From contig JBMNTU010000123.1 of NCBI GenBank assembly GCA_050945895.1, positions 1 to 5,288 of the forward strand: a stretch of DNA of 5,288 nt, in the 5' to 3' direction. Shown here one piece after another: positions 1-5,284 of this stretch. Each line of letters opens with the position of its first letter. Position 1 is the first letter of the stretch. The translations under genes were made by a program, and so were the position numbers. Source of the DNA: JBMNTU01 sp050945895 (GTDB lineage Bacteria; Bacillota; Clostridia; Christensenellales; Christensenellaceae). The notes below the pieces were generated by a model that saw only the letters and a list, made by a program, of their open reading frames with translations, ran no database searches and was not told the origin of the DNA.

Positions 1-2956
1 CCTTACCGTTTGTGTCTACGGTTGCCACCTTTGGATTGCTGCTTTTCCAGCTTACCGCCTTGTTGGATGCGGTAGCAGGCGATACTGCGGCCAATAGCTG
101 CAGTGTATCGTCGCTATCCAGTGTTGCGTTGTTTCGGCCAAGCACCACGCCTGTCACGCGGGTGGTGACAGCAACTGTACATGTTGCCCTATAGCCGCCG
201 TCGGCGGTTGTTACTGTGATGATGGCTGTTCCGTTGCCCACCGCCGTTACATTGCCTTTTGCGCCCACTGTTGCAACCGCACTGTTGCTGCTGCGCCAAG
301 TCACTTCTTTGTTGGTGGCGGCGGGCGGCGCTACGGTTGCGGTCAGGGTTCGGCGGTCTCCTGCGTTCATTGCAAGCGTGGTTTTATCCAGCGATACGCC
401 TGTCACGGGGACAACAACCTTTAATGTATATATCCGCTCATGTGCATCGGCGTAGAATGTATCCGGGATACTGTACTTTATTTTGTATGTGCCTACCTTG
501 CCGGTATCCACAGATGTTACGCCAACCGCCCCGCTGCCATCGTCAAAAGTAATGCTTTCTGTTATTACGGGCGCGCTCAATCCCGACTTCAGCCAAACGG
601 AATTCGCAGGGTTTGCCAGCATGGCTGCGTAATCTGTGCCTGTAAGCGTGTGGGCGGAAGCCACCGGTGACGTGAAAGCGCTTCCCTTTTCCAGTGTTTC
701 CTGTGTTTTATCGATGGAGAAAAACACCTTTGGTGTTTGGTTGGATGCGATATCTCGAACATTTGAAGCTGTAATGCCCGTCGGATATCCATTGGAAAAA
801 TCCAATGCGCAGTTTCTAAAAGCATTTATACTGCGGTAAACATTAATGCTTTCCGGCCATTTTACGTTATACAGCTTTGTACAGTTCAAGAAAGCCTGGA
901 TCAAGTTAACGTTCAAACTCAAATTGCTTAAGTCGGCTTCTTCTATGGACGTATCCATAAATGCCAGCGGTCCAACAGATTTAACCTTATTCCAATTGAT
1001 CTTCTCGAACGGAAACGACGTGCAGCCCCAGAATGCTGCATCGCCGATCGCCTCCAGGTTTGGCGTTCCCGTTCCGGGTTTTAGTGTGAGGTTTACACAG
1101 TTTGCAAACGCACTGCCTCCTACCACCGAGATGTTTGTAAGGTCTACCTCTCCAAGCGAGGTGCAGCCGGAGAAACCGGAAACGGTCGTCATTTCGGGGT
1201 TAAAGCCTGTGCCCGGCTTGAGCGTCAGGTTATAACAGTTATAAAATGCCAGGACATCAATTTTGGCAACATTGCTTACATCTATTTCTCCGATAGAAAC
1301 GCAACTGTGAAACGCGCTATTTATTAGGACTGCGCCATCTTTGAATCTCGTTCCTTCTTTGAAAGTGAGATTATCACATTCATGGAACGCATGCATGCCA
1401 AATGTGCCTATATTGCTCACATCTACGCTTGAAAGAGATTTACATTGATAAAAAGCATACATTGGAATTTCCGTCAGGTTTGGGTTAAAGCCTGTGCCAT
1501 TTTTGAGTGTCAAGTTTGTGCAGCCATAAAATGTGTACTCGCCCAAAGCGGTTACGTTGCTCAAATCCACCTCGCCCAAAGAGGAACAGTTCCTAAACAC
1601 ATACGCAGGCAATGATGTAAGTGCGGGGTGAAAGACTGTATTTGCCTTGAATGTGAGATCCGTGCAGCCATCAAAGGCAGATTCTCCCAAAGCAGTCATG
1701 TTACTCAGGTCCACCTCGCCCAAAGAGGAGCAGTCCCTAAACACATACGCGGGCAATGATGTAAGCGCGGGGTCAAAGACTGTATTTGCCTTGAATATGA
1801 GATCCGTGCAGCCATCAAAGGCAGATTCCCCCAAAGAAGTCATGTTGCTCAGATCCACCTCGCCCAAGGAGGAGCATTGAGAAAAAGCTTTCTCTGGAAT
1901 GGATGTTAAGCCCGAATAGAAACCTGTGCCCGGCTTGAGGGTCAGGCTTGCGCAGCCGTCAAACGCGCTTACACCAAGCGAAGTGACATTACTCAAATCC
2001 ACCTCGCCGAGGGACTTGCAGTTTTTGAAAGCCTCCTCCCCAACTGTAACCGGCGCAAAGCCGGATGCAAGGGTCATATCTTCGCAATTGCCAAATGCGT
2101 CCGGCCCAACAAACTTCAGGCTGCTCAAATCCACCGCCTCAAGCAACGTACAATTATTAAAGCCGATACGCTCTATTGTTTCGATGTTGCCCAGGTTGAC
2201 ATTTCGCAGTGCCTTGCAGCCATAAACAGCGCCGTCTTTTATTGTTGTCATGCTGTCTGGTAACACGAGGGTCGTCAGGTTGTCGAAGACGCCCTGGCCA
2301 AACTGATCGTTATTCAGTGCGCTGACACCCAGGGAGGTGAGCTCTGTGTCGCTCAAATCCAGTGTTACGATCCCCCAAAAATTATCGCGTATGAAGGTAA
2401 AGTCGTTGTCATTTAGTTGGCCGGATATTGTAAGGCTGGTGATGCTTGCGTAATCGTCCGGAACGGTTCCGCCTTGTCCTAAAACTGCAGCTTCGACAGC
2501 AGCTTCTAATCCAAAAGGGACAACCCCGCTCACAGTGATTTCAGTGTTGGTAAGCGCCAATGGCTGTATGGATAGAATTTGCGCTTCTGGCTGCTGTTCC
2601 GGAGCTTGCATCGGTTCGTCTTCCGACGTTGCCTTGGCGGCTGCTGCGTCACCCGGCAAAGAGGATGCTGCTTCATCAGTATCGTCCACTGTAGTAGGAT
2701 CGGCCGCTTGCTCAGGCGCGGAACTTTCATCTGCCATTCCGAAGCCCTCGCCCAGCTCTTTATTTGCTTCAGTTGGCTCTGAAAGCTCTTGGGCCGGTAT
2801 GGATTCTTTTGGCGCAGCCTCATCCAGCGTCTGTTCCTGTTGAGACATATCGAACTGCCCCGCCAATGTCATGCCGGGCATAGAAAATATCAACACTGCG
2901 CAAAGCAATATTGAGATCATAACAATTGCTCTGCTTTTTATATTTCGATTCCGCAT
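1..2956 (-). CDS. Large secreted BspA-like leucine-rich-repeat surface protein with Ig-like (Big_2) domains, 3' end cut by window edge
   Basis: The frame is open without interruption from ATG at 2956 to the left edge (985 residues, no stop), so the C-terminus is missing. The start follows GAGGAG with an 8-nt gap. Residues 1-32 form a signal peptide: basic MRNRNIKSR, a hydrophobic core, and a TLA|GQ cleavage site. Residues about 33-150 are an acidic, Pro/Glu/Ala-rich linker. Residues about 165-730 hold about 20 BspA-type LRRs (LRR_5 style, motifs such as SLGEVDLSN and SAFDGC). A beta-rich, cadherin/HYR-like segment with GTYKIKYSIPD follows at about 745-845. A Big_2-like Ig domain lies at about 850-930 (VTGVSLDKTTLAMNAG, then TWRSSNSAVATV) and a second starts at about 933 and is truncated. 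Proteins of this architecture are exported or wall-attached and thought to bind host or matrix ligands; the ligand here is unknown. A sorting signal or wall-binding domain would lie off the window. Family assignment is secure; adhesin function is inference. Confidence -1.
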   Translation of the reverse strand, partial: MRNRNIKSRAIVMISILLCAVLIFSMPGMTLAGQFDMSQQEQTLDEAAPKESIPAQELSEPTEANKELGEGFGMADESSAPEQAADPTTVDDTDEAASSLPGDAAAAKATSEDEPMQAPEQQPEAQILSIQPLALTNTEITVSGVVPFGLEAAVEAAVLGQGGTVPDDYASITSLTISGQLNDNDFTFIRDNFWGIVTLDLSDTELTSLGVSALNNDQFGQGVFDNLTTLVLPDSMTTIKDGAVYGCKALRNVNLGNIETIERIGFNNCTLLEAVDLSSLKFVGPDAFGNCEDMTLASGFAPVTVGEEAFKNCKSLGEVDLSNVTSLGVSAFDGCASLTLKPGTGFYSGLTSIPEKAFSQCSSLGEVDLSNMTSLGESAFDGCTDLIFKANTVFDPALTSLPAYVFRDCSSLGEVDLSNMTALGESAFDGCTDLTFKANTVFHPALTSLPAYVFRNCSSLGEVDLSNVTALGEYTFYGCTNLTLKNGTGFNPNLTEIPMYAFYQCKSLSSVDVSNIGTFGMHAFHECDNLTFKEGTRFKDGAVLINSAFHSCVSIGEIDVSNVAKIDVLAFYNCYNLTLKPGTGFNPEMTTVSGFSGCTSLGEVDLTNISVVGGSAFANCVNLTLKPGTGTPNLEAIGDAAFWGCTSFPFEKINWNKVKSVGPLAFMDTSIEEADLSNLSLNVNLIQAFLNCTKLYNVKWPESINVYRSINAFRNCALDFSNGYPTGITASNVRDIASNQTPKVFFSIDKTQETLEKGSAFTSPVASAHTLTGTDYAAMLANPANSVWLKSGLSAPVITESITFDDGSGAVGVTSVDTGKVGTYKIKYSIPDTFYADAHERIYTLKVVVPVTGVSLDKTTLAMNAGDRRTLTATVAPPAATNKEVTWRSSNSAVATVGAKGNVTAVGNGTAIITVTTADGGYRATCTVAVTTRVTGVVLGRNNATLDSDDTLQLLAAVSPATASNKAVSWKSSNPKVATVDTNGK
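1144..2131 (-). repeat. Tandem two-LRR super-repeat array within the surface protein gene
   Basis: Seven consecutive units begin with the codons for the EVDLSN-type motif. Boundaries on the plus strand are near 1144, 1282, 1423, 1567, 1711, 1855, 1999 and 2131, giving unit lengths of 138, 141, 144, 144, 144, 144 and 132 bases, all multiples of three. Each unit encodes two LRRs: SLGEVDLSN..ALGESAFDGC, then a LTLKPGTGF..LTSIP..AF..C segment. The 48-residue period is double the usual 22-24-residue BspA LRR, so the array probably grew by unequal exchange of LRR pairs. Confidence -1.
1567..1854 (-). repeat. Two near-identical 144-bp tandem copies
   Basis: Aligned base by base, 1567-1710 and 1711-1854 differ at about 10 positions, or about 93% identity. 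Neighbouring units are clearly more diverged. Two of the amino-acid changes are HPALTSLP versus DPALTSLP and FRNC versus FRDC. This is the youngest duplication in the array, and a site where copy number may vary between strains. Confidence -1.
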
Positions 2957-2964
2957 CAATATTG

Positions 2965-3023
2965 CTCCTCGTTTTCGCTTAGTCTATATATACCCATATT
3001 AACCCATATTTATGATAAAACAA
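2965..3023 (-). promoter_or_regulatory. Predicted promoter and RBS of the surface protein gene, overlapping a 10-bp-phased direct repeat
   Basis: On the minus strand a TTGTTT box (3018-3023) lies 16 nt from TAATAT (2996-3001). The Shine-Dalgarno sequence GAGGAG is at 2965-2970, 8 nt from the ATG. The sequence ACCCATATT occurs twice on the plus strand (2992-3000 and 3002-3010), exactly one helical turn apart and overlapping the -10 box. That arrangement could be a regulator site. The promoter is a consensus match only, in an A/T-rich region where such matches are common. Confidence -1.
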
Positions 3024-3069
3024 AACTGTATTTATATTTATTTCGCAGTTTTAGCATATATCCTCATTT

Positions 3070-3340
3070 TTATAAAGCGAAAAATATGATGCAGGTTATT
3101 TTATTAGCTTGGCCTTCTCGTGCCAATCTATTGTTTGCTGAAGGAATACCTGCGTATTTCAATATATCTGCAATCCTATTCAGACTTATACCTTCCAGAC
3201 AGGAATGATAGATAAAGTGAATAACCGGCACCTCAACGGGATACACTTCAATCTTGTCACGCCCAACAACGCGCCATCGTTTTTTCTGTCATAGCCAAAT
3301 CTTCAAAATGGATTTGTTTTATGGTTTTCGTAACATTCAT
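3070..3340 (-). pseudogene. Frameshifted, internally deleted remnant of a large serine recombinase
   Basis: An ATG at 3340, after a GAGG ribosome binding site, opens a 27-residue frame (MNVTKTIKQIHFEDLAMTEK...) that stops at 3257-3259. In the next frame, from about 3280 to the TAA at 3070-3072, the translation reads RWRVVGRDKIEVYPVEVPVI and continues through SLNRIADILKYAGIPSANNR. That second part matches the start of the Recombinase domain of large serine recombinases (a G-x-I-x-V-x-P-E block, then GxSLxxIAxxLxxxGIPS). Removing one A from the A6 run near 3280 would join the two frames. The N-terminal catalytic region (the YxRVS serine motif) and most of the C-terminus are absent, so it cannot be functional. 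Just upstream a further tail reads EHPDERFMEKYA followed by a stop, possibly the end of another lost gene. Assignment rests on motif recognition only. Confidence -1.
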
Positions 3341-3464
3341 ATGTAATTCCTCTGAATTGTTCCTTTTTTTTGAGAAGTTGCCACATGTTTGGATTCACGC
3401 ATATTTTTCCATAAATCTCTCATCAGGATGTTCCTTATTAGTGCGCCCGCGAAAAAAAAACATT

Positions 3465-3491
3465 AAAAAAGCCCATTATACTGAGCTTTTT
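3465..3491 (-). terminator. Intrinsic terminator after the zinc-ribbon gene region
   Basis: On the minus strand AAAAAGCTC (3483-3491) pairs with GGGCTTTTT (3466-3474) around an 8-nt loop. The stem is 9 bp with one U-G pair and ends in a U-tract. It lies about 120 bases downstream of the stop of the 71-residue gene. It is A/U-flanked on both sides and could work weakly in the other direction. Confidence -1.
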
Positions 3492-3497
3492 CGTTTG

Positions 3498-3523
3498 TAA
3501 TGTGTTGACCAAATAGTTGTCGC
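3498..3523. repeat. 26-bp direct repeat, left copy
   Basis: It begins TAATGTGTTGAC and ends TGTCGC. It matches 4164-4189 at 24 of 26 positions in the same orientation, 666 bp away. Read on the minus strand this copy encodes RDNYLVNTL at the end of the cysteine-pair remnant. The two copies bracket the 71-residue gene and its promoter. Confidence -1.
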
Positions 3524-3610
3524 GGCACCGGCACCGTCCGTTGGCGCGCTCATCATAAGAGCCGCACTTTGGACAAATGCCAAGTGCCGTGAGAAAATAA
3601 TGAATAAACG

Positions 3611-3826
3611 TTAGTCCCACTGGACACGGCACATATCGGTACCCCCGCAATGCGGACATATTGCAAATTCGCCTTCATCCAATAATAAACCGCATTTTGT
3701 ACACTTCACAGTCCATTTATGTTTTGAGCGGGGCCCTCTTTCAATTTTTCTATCACCAATGCGGCCTCCGCTTGCCTCGTCCAGTTGCGCATCAGTCAAG
3801 GGTGCCTTAGTTTTATCGTCACTCAT
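3611..3826 (-). CDS. Small protein with double-glycine leader-like N-terminus and C-terminal zinc ribbon
   Basis: This is a 71-residue protein. The start is supported by AAGGAG at 3835-3840, 8 nt before the ATG, with a TATAAT box further upstream. Residues 9-21 read PLTDAQLDEASGG, which closely resembles the double-glycine leaders of bacteriocin and RiPP precursors cut by C39-peptidase ABC transporters. The predicted cut after G21 would release a basic 50-residue peptide. That peptide has C42-x2-C45 and C57-x2-C60 (CTKCG and CPHCGG), a standard four-cysteine zinc ribbon, plus a fifth cysteine, C66. No signal peptide or membrane segment is seen. No transporter, peptidase or modification enzyme is in the window, so export is unproven. 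It could equally be a cytosolic zinc-ribbon protein whose N-terminus only resembles a leader. It is a convincing gene with unknown function. Confidence -1.
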   Translation of the reverse strand: MSDDKTKAPLTDAQLDEASGGRIGDRKIERGPRSKHKWTVKCTKCGLLLDEGEFAICPHCGGTDMCRVQWD

Positions 3827-3834
3827 GATCGTAT

Positions 3835-3863
3835 CTCCTTTATATGTTGGTTATTCTATTATA
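3835..3863 (-). promoter_or_regulatory. -10 box and RBS of the zinc-ribbon small gene
   Basis: On the minus strand a perfect TATAAT (3858-3863) lies about 30 bases before the ATG, with AAGGAG at 3835-3840 between them. No good -35 box stands 16-18 nt further upstream; the best local sequence, CTGAGC, is weak. The leader is short, about 25 nt, so no riboswitch-like structure fits. Confidence -1.
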
Positions 3864-4163
3864 CGACAGAAAATGGAAAGTGGCTCAGGAAAATTGAAAA
3901 TAAGTAAGAAATATGATGATACATTATTACGATGAATCATGGTAACCGATGGGCGGCGCAGCAAGAAAAATTATCAAGCACTAAAGATGGAAGTCGAAAA
4001 AAGAAAATGTCTCATCATCCGAAAAAAACTGCGGAAAGCCTTTACCTCCCACTGTTTCACGTGTAATATCTTGTCTAAAAATATATCGCTTGGCCGTGGG
4101 TATAAAAAATTCGCGCACCTCTATGCGAAGTACGCGAACATGGTCGCGCGGGCTTCCCCGCTA
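3864..4163. other. Intergenic stretch of about 300 bases without a credible gene
   Basis: The left two thirds are A/T-rich. From about 4110 the sequence turns G/C-rich, with small inverted repeats such as TTCGCG...CGCGAA near 4110-4137. A 75-codon plus-strand frame starting at 3939 has no ribosome binding site, a Lys/Arg-rich run typical of A-rich noncoding DNA, and no recognisable domain. I see no RNA gene here. Confidence -1.
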
Positions 4164-4189
4164 TAATGTGTTGACAAAATAGATGTCGC
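4164..4189. repeat. 26-bp direct repeat, right copy
   Basis: It matches 3498-3523 at 24 of 26 positions, same orientation, differing at C/A and T/A. On the minus strand it reads GDIYFVNTL followed by a TAG stop, while the left copy reads RDNYLVNTL. This leaves open whether the repeat is a nucleotide element or the conserved tail of a lost coding sequence. Confidence -1.
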
Positions 4190-4203
4190 CGAGCTAAGCA
4201 AAA

Positions 4204-4245
4204 CGGGGTCCCCGCGCAAGCCCAGCGTAGCGGGCCTCTTGGGGA
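4204..4245. repeat. G/C-rich inverted-repeat element downstream of tRNA-Arg
   Basis: TCCCC (4209-4213) can pair with GGGGA (4241-4245), and GCCC (4220-4223) with GGGC (4232-4235), giving a stem with internal loops. A small palindrome CGGGG-T-CCCCG sits at 4204-4214. The composition differs sharply from the A/T-rich flanks. It may be a REP-like or other dispersed intergenic element, but a single copy cannot establish that. Confidence -1.
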
Positions 4246-4269
4246 AAAGAAGCAGCAACGGAGCATACG

Positions 4270-4299
4270 AAAAACCCACGCGTCCTTTTGCGTGGGTTT
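4270..4299 (-). terminator. Intrinsic terminator of the tRNA-Arg transcript
   Basis: On the minus strand AAACCCACGC (4290-4299) and GCGTGGGTTT (4272-4281) form a perfect 10-bp stem with an 8-nt loop, ending in five U residues (4270-4274). It lies 27 bases beyond the encoded CCA end of the tRNA. Confidence -1.
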
Positions 4300-4325
4300 G
4301 AAGTGTCGCGCAGTTTGCTGCGACG

Positions 4326-4401
4326 TGGCACACCCGAGACGATTTGAACGTCCGACACCTGCCGTCGGAGGGCAGTGCTCTATCCGCTGAGCTACGGGTG
4401 C
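4326..4401 (-). tRNA. tRNA-Arg, anticodon CCG, CCA end encoded
   Basis: All cloverleaf parts can be read on the minus strand. The acceptor is GCACCCG with CGGGTGT, seven pairs of which the first is G-U. The D-arm is GCTC/GAGC. The anticodon stem is CTGCC/GGCAG with loop CTCCGAC, so the anticodon is CCG and reads codon CGG. The T-arm has the loop TTCAAAT between GGACG and CGTCT. The discriminator is G at 4329 and CCA is encoded at 4326-4328. The total is 76 nt. A strong terminator follows and a possible promoter lies at 4512-4540. Confidence -1.
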
Positions 4402-4421
4402 ATCATTCAATTTTTATAAAT

Positions 4422-4488
4422 CCTTAGACAACTTAGGATTCGAACGACTAAGCGCATCTGCCGCGCTATCCGACCAAGCTACAGATGC
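4422..4488 (-). pseudogene. Degenerate tRNA-like sequence
   Basis: The minus strand starts like a tRNA: GCATCTG, then TA, then a D-arm-like GCT-TGGTCGGAT-AGC. It later has a canonical T-loop, GTTCGAATCC, with a stem CTTAG/CTAAG that is interrupted on the 5' side. The 5' acceptor strand has no partner at the 3' end. Instead its complement CAGATGC (4454-4460) lies in the middle, giving an 8-bp hairpin 4453-4489. No proper anticodon arm forms; the best candidate, AGCGC/GCGCT with loop GGCAGAT, lacks U33. It is about 67 nt rather than 73. It lies 20 bases upstream of tRNA-Arg, apparently in the same transcript, and is most likely a decayed or recombinant tRNA. Confidence -1.
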
Positions 4489-4511
4489 GGTAAGCACGTT
4501 TCAACTTTTTT

Positions 4512-4540
4512 ATTTTACATGCTAATGCTGTTTTTTACAA
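4512..4540 (-). promoter_or_regulatory. Possible promoter of the tRNA unit
   Basis: On the minus strand TTGTAA (4535-4540) and TAAAAT (4512-4517) are separated by 17 nt. A transcript would start near 4505 and run through the tRNA-like sequence and tRNA-Arg to the terminator at 4270-4299. A 7-bp hairpin, TACAAGT/ACTTGTA (4536-4554), overlaps the -35 box. It lies after the tetR stop but lacks a U-tract on the minus strand, so it is a poor terminator. Confidence -1.
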
Positions 4541-4572
4541 GTACTTCACTTGTATTTATTATCAACTACCTT

Positions 4573-5148
4573 CTACCCCAATGCTTTTACTCCATTCATA
4601 ATCATCCGGTCCAAAATATCCGCCATTTCTTCGGGCGTTTCCTGCATTCCGCTTTTAAGCCATTCTTCAAACATTCCAACACAGCCCGCAATAAAGAAAG
4701 CATAAAAATAATCAAAATACCTTGTGCTTTTCGCATTATAGATTTCTGTCCAATAATATAAGCAGCGTTCGCGTACAAGCTCCTTCAGTTTATTGACAAA
4801 TGCCAGGTCGCCGTTCGGGCCAATGAGGGCAATGCAGATATCTGCATTGTTTGCAAGAAAAGTAAAAACGTCGCTTAAAACCGGATCGGGTGAAGCGCCG
4901 TCATTTTTGGACACCCGCAGCTTTACGATATCGTTAAACGCCTCCAACATTTCATTTTCAATCTGGTCGATCATATCGTAAATATCCTTATAATACAGAT
5001 AAAAAGTGCCCCTGTTTATATCGACACGGTCGGCAAGCTCGCGCACTTTGATAGACTGCAGTGGTTTTTCCTGTAATAGCTCTGTCAGTGCCTGCCGTAA
5101 TTTTTCTTTTGTTCTTCGCACGCTCCGATTCGTTCCTTTTGGGTTCAT
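4573..5148 (-). CDS. TetR/AcrR-family transcriptional repressor
   Basis: The gene encodes a complete 191-residue protein, normal for the family. The start is fixed by a perfect AAGGAGGT (5154-5161), 5 nt before the ATG. Residues about 11-57 form the TetR_N DNA-binding domain: a first helix (TKEKLRQALTELLQEKPLQS), then the helix-turn-helix IKVRELADRVDINRGTFYLYYKD with the classic TFYLYYKD recognition-helix end. Residues about 60-190 are the helical ligand-binding and dimerisation domain, with FYAFFIAGCVGMFEEWLKSG typical of the TetR_C subgroup common in Bacillota. The ligand cannot be told from sequence. Twin palindromes upstream are its likely operators, one inside its own predicted promoter, pointing to autorepression. 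TetR proteins of this kind usually control a divergent transporter or enzyme gene, which would lie to the right of the window. Family call is firm; target is inference. Confidence -1.
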   Translation of the reverse strand: MNPKGTNRSVRRTKEKLRQALTELLQEKPLQSIKVRELADRVDINRGTFYLYYKDIYDMIDQIENEMLEAFNDIVKLRVSKNDGASPDPVLSDVFTFLANNADICIALIGPNGDLAFVNKLKELVRERCLYYWTEIYNAKSTRYFDYFYAFFIAGCVGMFEEWLKSGMQETPEEMADILDRMIMNGVKALG

Positions 5149-5186
5149 TGTCTACCTCCTTAAAAACTGAACAATTTGGCAAAAAG

Positions 5187-5202
5187 TGTTGAAAACTCAA
5201 CA
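5187..5202. promoter_or_regulatory. TetR operator-like palindrome, proximal copy
   Basis: The plus strand reads TGTTGA-AAAC-TCAACA, two perfect 6-bp arms with a 4-nt spacer. It lies 38 bases upstream of the tetR start codon, within the predicted 5' leader, where bound repressor could block transcription. Confidence -1.
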
Positions 5203-5255
5203 GAGAGAAACAGATTGCCCATTGAAAAAAAGGGCCAGATGAGTAAGATATATAT

Positions 5256-5284
5256 ATAATAGTTGAAAAATCAACAGTTGTAAA
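5256..5284 (-). promoter_or_regulatory. Predicted tetR promoter
   Basis: On the minus strand TTTACA (5279-5284) and TATTAT (5256-5261) are separated by 17 nt, close to the sigma-A consensus. The distal palindrome occupies the spacer. Transcription would begin near 5249, leaving a leader of about 100 nt that contains the second palindrome. On the plus strand the overlapping TATAAT (5255-5260) could serve a divergent promoter, but no good -35 box stands 16-18 nt upstream of it. Confidence -1.
5261..5276. promoter_or_regulatory. TetR operator-like palindrome, distal copy
   Basis: The plus strand reads AGTTGA-AAAA-TCAACA, the same arms as the proximal site with one mismatch. The two sites are 74 bp apart, about seven helical turns. 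This copy lies between the -35 and -10 boxes of the predicted tetR promoter, so occupancy should shut it off. Confidence -1.

Larger units (their letters stand above)
3438..3659 (-). pseudogene. Possible remnant of a second cysteine-rich zinc-ribbon peptide
   Basis: This 73-residue frame overlaps the end of the 71-residue zinc-ribbon gene by 49 bases in another frame, and its ATG has no clear ribosome binding site. The first third is therefore probably just shadow sequence. The interesting part lies outside the overlap, at about 3500-3580: GICPKCGSYDERANGRCRCR, a CxxC pair followed by a CxC pair. It resembles the second knuckle of the upstream gene (ICPHCGGTD versus ICPKCGSYD). It may be the tail of a decayed tandem paralogue, or an extension of the upstream protein lost by an indel. 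The frame runs through the terminator to 3438, which argues against it being an intact gene as written. Confidence -1.

Noticed and set aside
1144..2131. Regular repeats that could suggest a CRISPR array
   Set aside because: Units are contiguous, in frame, about 144 bp long and encode LRRs; there are no short repeats with unique spacers.
2530..2823. 97-codon minus-strand frame within the acidic linker
   Set aside because: Out-of-frame shadow of the linker of the surface protein, without a start site.
12..2843. Several plus-strand frames of 60-129 codons
   Set aside because: All lie opposite the continuous minus-strand surface-protein frame, lack ribosome binding sites, and mirror its repeats.
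2884..2956. Possible lipoprotein signal (LLCA near residue 19)
   Set aside because: The residues before the cysteine are Leu-Leu rather than a small residue at -1, and a normal signal peptidase I site follows at TLA|GQ.
3939..4166. 75-codon plus-strand frame rich in Lys and Arg
   Set aside because: No ribosome binding site, no recognised domain, and it runs into one of the direct repeats; it fits chance reading of A-rich noncoding DNA.
4075..4410. 111-codon minus-strand frame starting MNDAPVAQRIEH
   Set aside because: This is the well-known false protein produced by translating a tRNA; the sequence is tRNA-Arg followed by its terminator and intergenic DNA.
4536..4554. Hairpin TACAAGT/ACTTGTA as the tetR terminator
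   Set aside because: On the minus strand it is followed by an A-run rather than a U-tract, so it does not fit an intrinsic terminator in the needed direction.
4988..5200. 70-codon minus-strand frame overlapping the start of tetR
   Set aside because: It reads tetR in another frame and crosses the operator and ribosome binding site; tetR has the strong domain match and Shine-Dalgarno sequence.
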